A stretch of DNA of 64,000 bases from Jonesiaceae bacterium BS-20. Lineage in GTDB: Bacteria > Actinomycetota > Actinomycetes > Actinomycetales > Cellulomonadaceae. Location of the stretch: positions 2,790,001 through 2,854,000 of the forward strand of contig CP146203.1 of assembly GCA_039995105.1 (NCBI GenBank). The letters run 5' to 3'. Positions within the stretch are counted from its first letter, which is position 1. Each line of letters starts with the position of its first letter. Positions 62,845 to 64,000 of this stretch are shown here, one piece after another. The notes under the pieces were generated by a model. The model saw nothing but the letters and a program-made list of their open reading frames with translations, was not told the DNA's origin and ran no database searches. A program made the translations under genes and the position numbers.

Positions 62845-63617
62845 GCCTTGCAAACATTGACACCCTGAACCCAATTTCGCTCACGGAACTCACGGAGTCA
62901 TCGGCTCTCATGAGCCGCGTGGACCGCAAGTATTTTGTGCCACGCGCCGTGGTCGAAGAGCTGATTGCAGAGAATCAGCACCAAGCCCGAGTCTTAGAAA
63001 TTGATGGCCGGCGCAACTTCACCTACGAGACCGTCTACTTCGACTCCCCCGAGTTCGGTTTCTACCGAGACCACGCACAGGGTAAACGCCACCGGTTCAA
63101 GGTGCGGGTGCGCACCTACGTTGATAGCGGCCTGCGCATGCTGGAAGTGAAGTCCAAGGGATTCCGCGGACGCACCTTGAAGGAACGCATTCGGTTCCCT
63201 CATGGCCAAGCCCAGCAGGCATCGGAAAACCTTGTTCTTACGCCCGAGGGCACCGCATTTGTGAACCAGATTGTAGGCGGCGACGCGAGCGTGTTGGAAC
63301 CGGTGTTGACCACCGTGTACCGCAGAACGACCCTTGCCCTTGGTGATCAACGGGTCACGCTGGACATGGCGCTTGAGTGCCGCGATGGCCAGGCCGTCTT
63401 CTACGGCCCGGATGACATTTTGGTCGAAACCAAGTCTCCATCACGCGGCAGTTCCTTTGATGCCGCATTGCGGGCCCGCAATATTCGGCCACACTCGGTC
63501 AGCAAGTATTGCGTCGCAGCGTCGCTGTTGTACCCGGAGCTGCCCCGCAATAAGTGGAATCGCACACTGCAGCGCTTCTTCCTGCCGGACGCCGCACAGA
63601 ACCGACTTGCCGCCTAA
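62841..63617 (+). CDS. VTC-domain polyphosphate polymerase
   Basis: The 258-residue protein has the tunnel fold of VTC4 domains: RVDRKYFVP, YETVYFDSPEF, HRFKVRVRTY, MLEVKSKGFRGRT, DMALEC and ILVETKS are the basic and acidic residues lining the catalytic tunnel. No spans, so it acts at the cytoplasmic face, presumably with DUF4956. It would make polyphosphate from ATP. It is last in the apparent unit with the two-component system. Confidence 0.9.
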   Translation: MSLANIDTLNPISLTELTESSALMSRVDRKYFVPRAVVEELIAENQHQARVLEIDGRRNFTYETVYFDSPEFGFYRDHAQGKRHRFKVRVRTYVDSGLRMLEVKSKGFRGRTLKERIRFPHGQAQQASENLVLTPEGTAFVNQIVGGDASVLEPVLTTVYRRTTLALGDQRVTLDMALECRDGQAVFYGPDDILVETKSPSRGSSFDAALRARNIRPHSVSKYCVAASLLYPELPRNKWNRTLQRFFLPDAAQNRLAA

Positions 63618-63620
63618 AAT

Positions 63621-63935
63621 CTAGCCAAGCAGATCTTGGTACACCGGGTTACGGTCAATGTAGGCCTTGATGAACGGGCAAATCGGGTTGACCGTAGCAC
63701 CGAGTTTGCGGGCCCAGGAGAAGGATTCCGATGCGAGCCTGCCGGCAATGCCGCGGCCCTCATATGCCGGTTGCACAACAGTGGAAGGAATGGCCAGGGT
63801 CTTGTTGAATAGTCCGGTTCCCTGCAGTTCATATTGCAGGTAACCAACTACGGTGCCATCTGGAAGTTGGGCTTCAAAACGGCTGGCCCCAGCGTTTTGC
63901 ACAATCTCAACTTCTTCCTCGTTATTCTCCGTCAT
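63621..63935 (-). CDS. Small GNAT-like N-acetyltransferase (YjdJ/COG2388 type)
   Basis: The 104-residue protein has the mini-GNAT fold: FEAQLPDGTVVGYLQYELQGTG, QPAYEGRGIAGRLASESFSWARKLGATVNPICPFIKAYIDRNP, here given as QPAYEGRGIAGRLA and CPFIKAYIDRNP. It lacks the last part of a full GNAT. ATG 63935 is chosen over 63971. Convergent with the VTC gene. Substrate unknown. Confidence 0.9.
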   Translation of the reverse strand: MTENNEEEVEIVQNAGASRFEAQLPDGTVVGYLQYELQGTGLFNKTLAIPSTVVQPAYEGRGIAGRLASESFSWARKLGATVNPICPFIKAYIDRNPVYQDLLG

Positions 63936-64000
63936 GTATCTATCTTGGTCTTCCCCACCGATATTGACCACTCACCGCTCCGTTTGTCTACGCCATACAG

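Overview
The window reads as chromosomal DNA of a Gram-positive actinomycete, probably from the Micrococcales/Actinomycetales side. The evidence is lipoprotein-type binding proteins, two CUT1 sugar transporters without their own ATPases, an LPxTG wall protein, a DUF5926 protein, a DHA2 exporter under TetR control, and mixed ATG/GTG/TTG starts in moderately high GC DNA. No phage, IS element, CRISPR array or rRNA was seen. The only certain RNA gene is one tRNA-Ser(TGA).

Left arm (1-6.6 kb): a flavin reductase cut by the window edge, a PadR regulator, and a five-gene operon encoding an NMT1/THI5-type binding protein, ATPase, permease, NtaA/SnaA-type LLM flavin monooxygenase and ribokinase. The enzyme set matches the known riboflavin catabolic genes of Microbacterium (flavin reductase, riboflavin-cleaving LLM enzyme, ribokinase), with a dedicated importer added. 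One palindrome recurs in front of both transcription units, so the locus looks like a single regulon. This is the best candidate for a new system here.

6.6-20 kb: a zinc alcohol dehydrogenase, a frameshifted hypothetical gene, and a glycan locus: LacI regulator, binding protein, two permeases, GH42 beta-galactosidase, and a 1218-residue wall-anchored beta-helix protein that may be the extracellular glycosidase. A near-identical operator lies before the transporter operon and before the wall protein.

20-28.2 kb: two TetR/exporter pairs (DHA2 MFS and MMPL/RND) with clear operators, among decaying genes (zinc-ADH fragment, deleted YdeI-like gene, frameshifted pirin), then tRNA-Ser. 28.3-37.7 kb: quinone oxidoreductase, an AglEFG-like transporter with LacI, HAD phosphatase, serS and a lipid kinase.

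37.8-49 kb: a large membrane protein, an uncharacterised 640-residue protein, an alpha/beta hydrolase, a GT4 glycosyltransferase, and a tightly overlapping four-gene operon (OleD-like reductase, MBL hydrolase, F390-synthetase-like adenylating enzyme, KAS III). This last operon resembles the ole head-to-head condensation pathway with a metallo-hydrolase added. 49-58 kb: acetyltransferases, PAP2 phosphatase, a thioredoxin-like protein, ParDE, a hypothetical gene with a C9 tract at its start, GT2, DUF5926, phosphoglucomutase, an L7/L12-like mini-protein and a methyltransferase.

58-64 kb: an ABC exporter whose ATPase gene is reduced to a remnant, then a small membrane protein, histidine kinase, response regulator, DUF4956 membrane protein and VTC-domain polyphosphate polymerase in one run, ending in a small GNAT. 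The kinase/regulator pair probably controls the polyphosphate pair.
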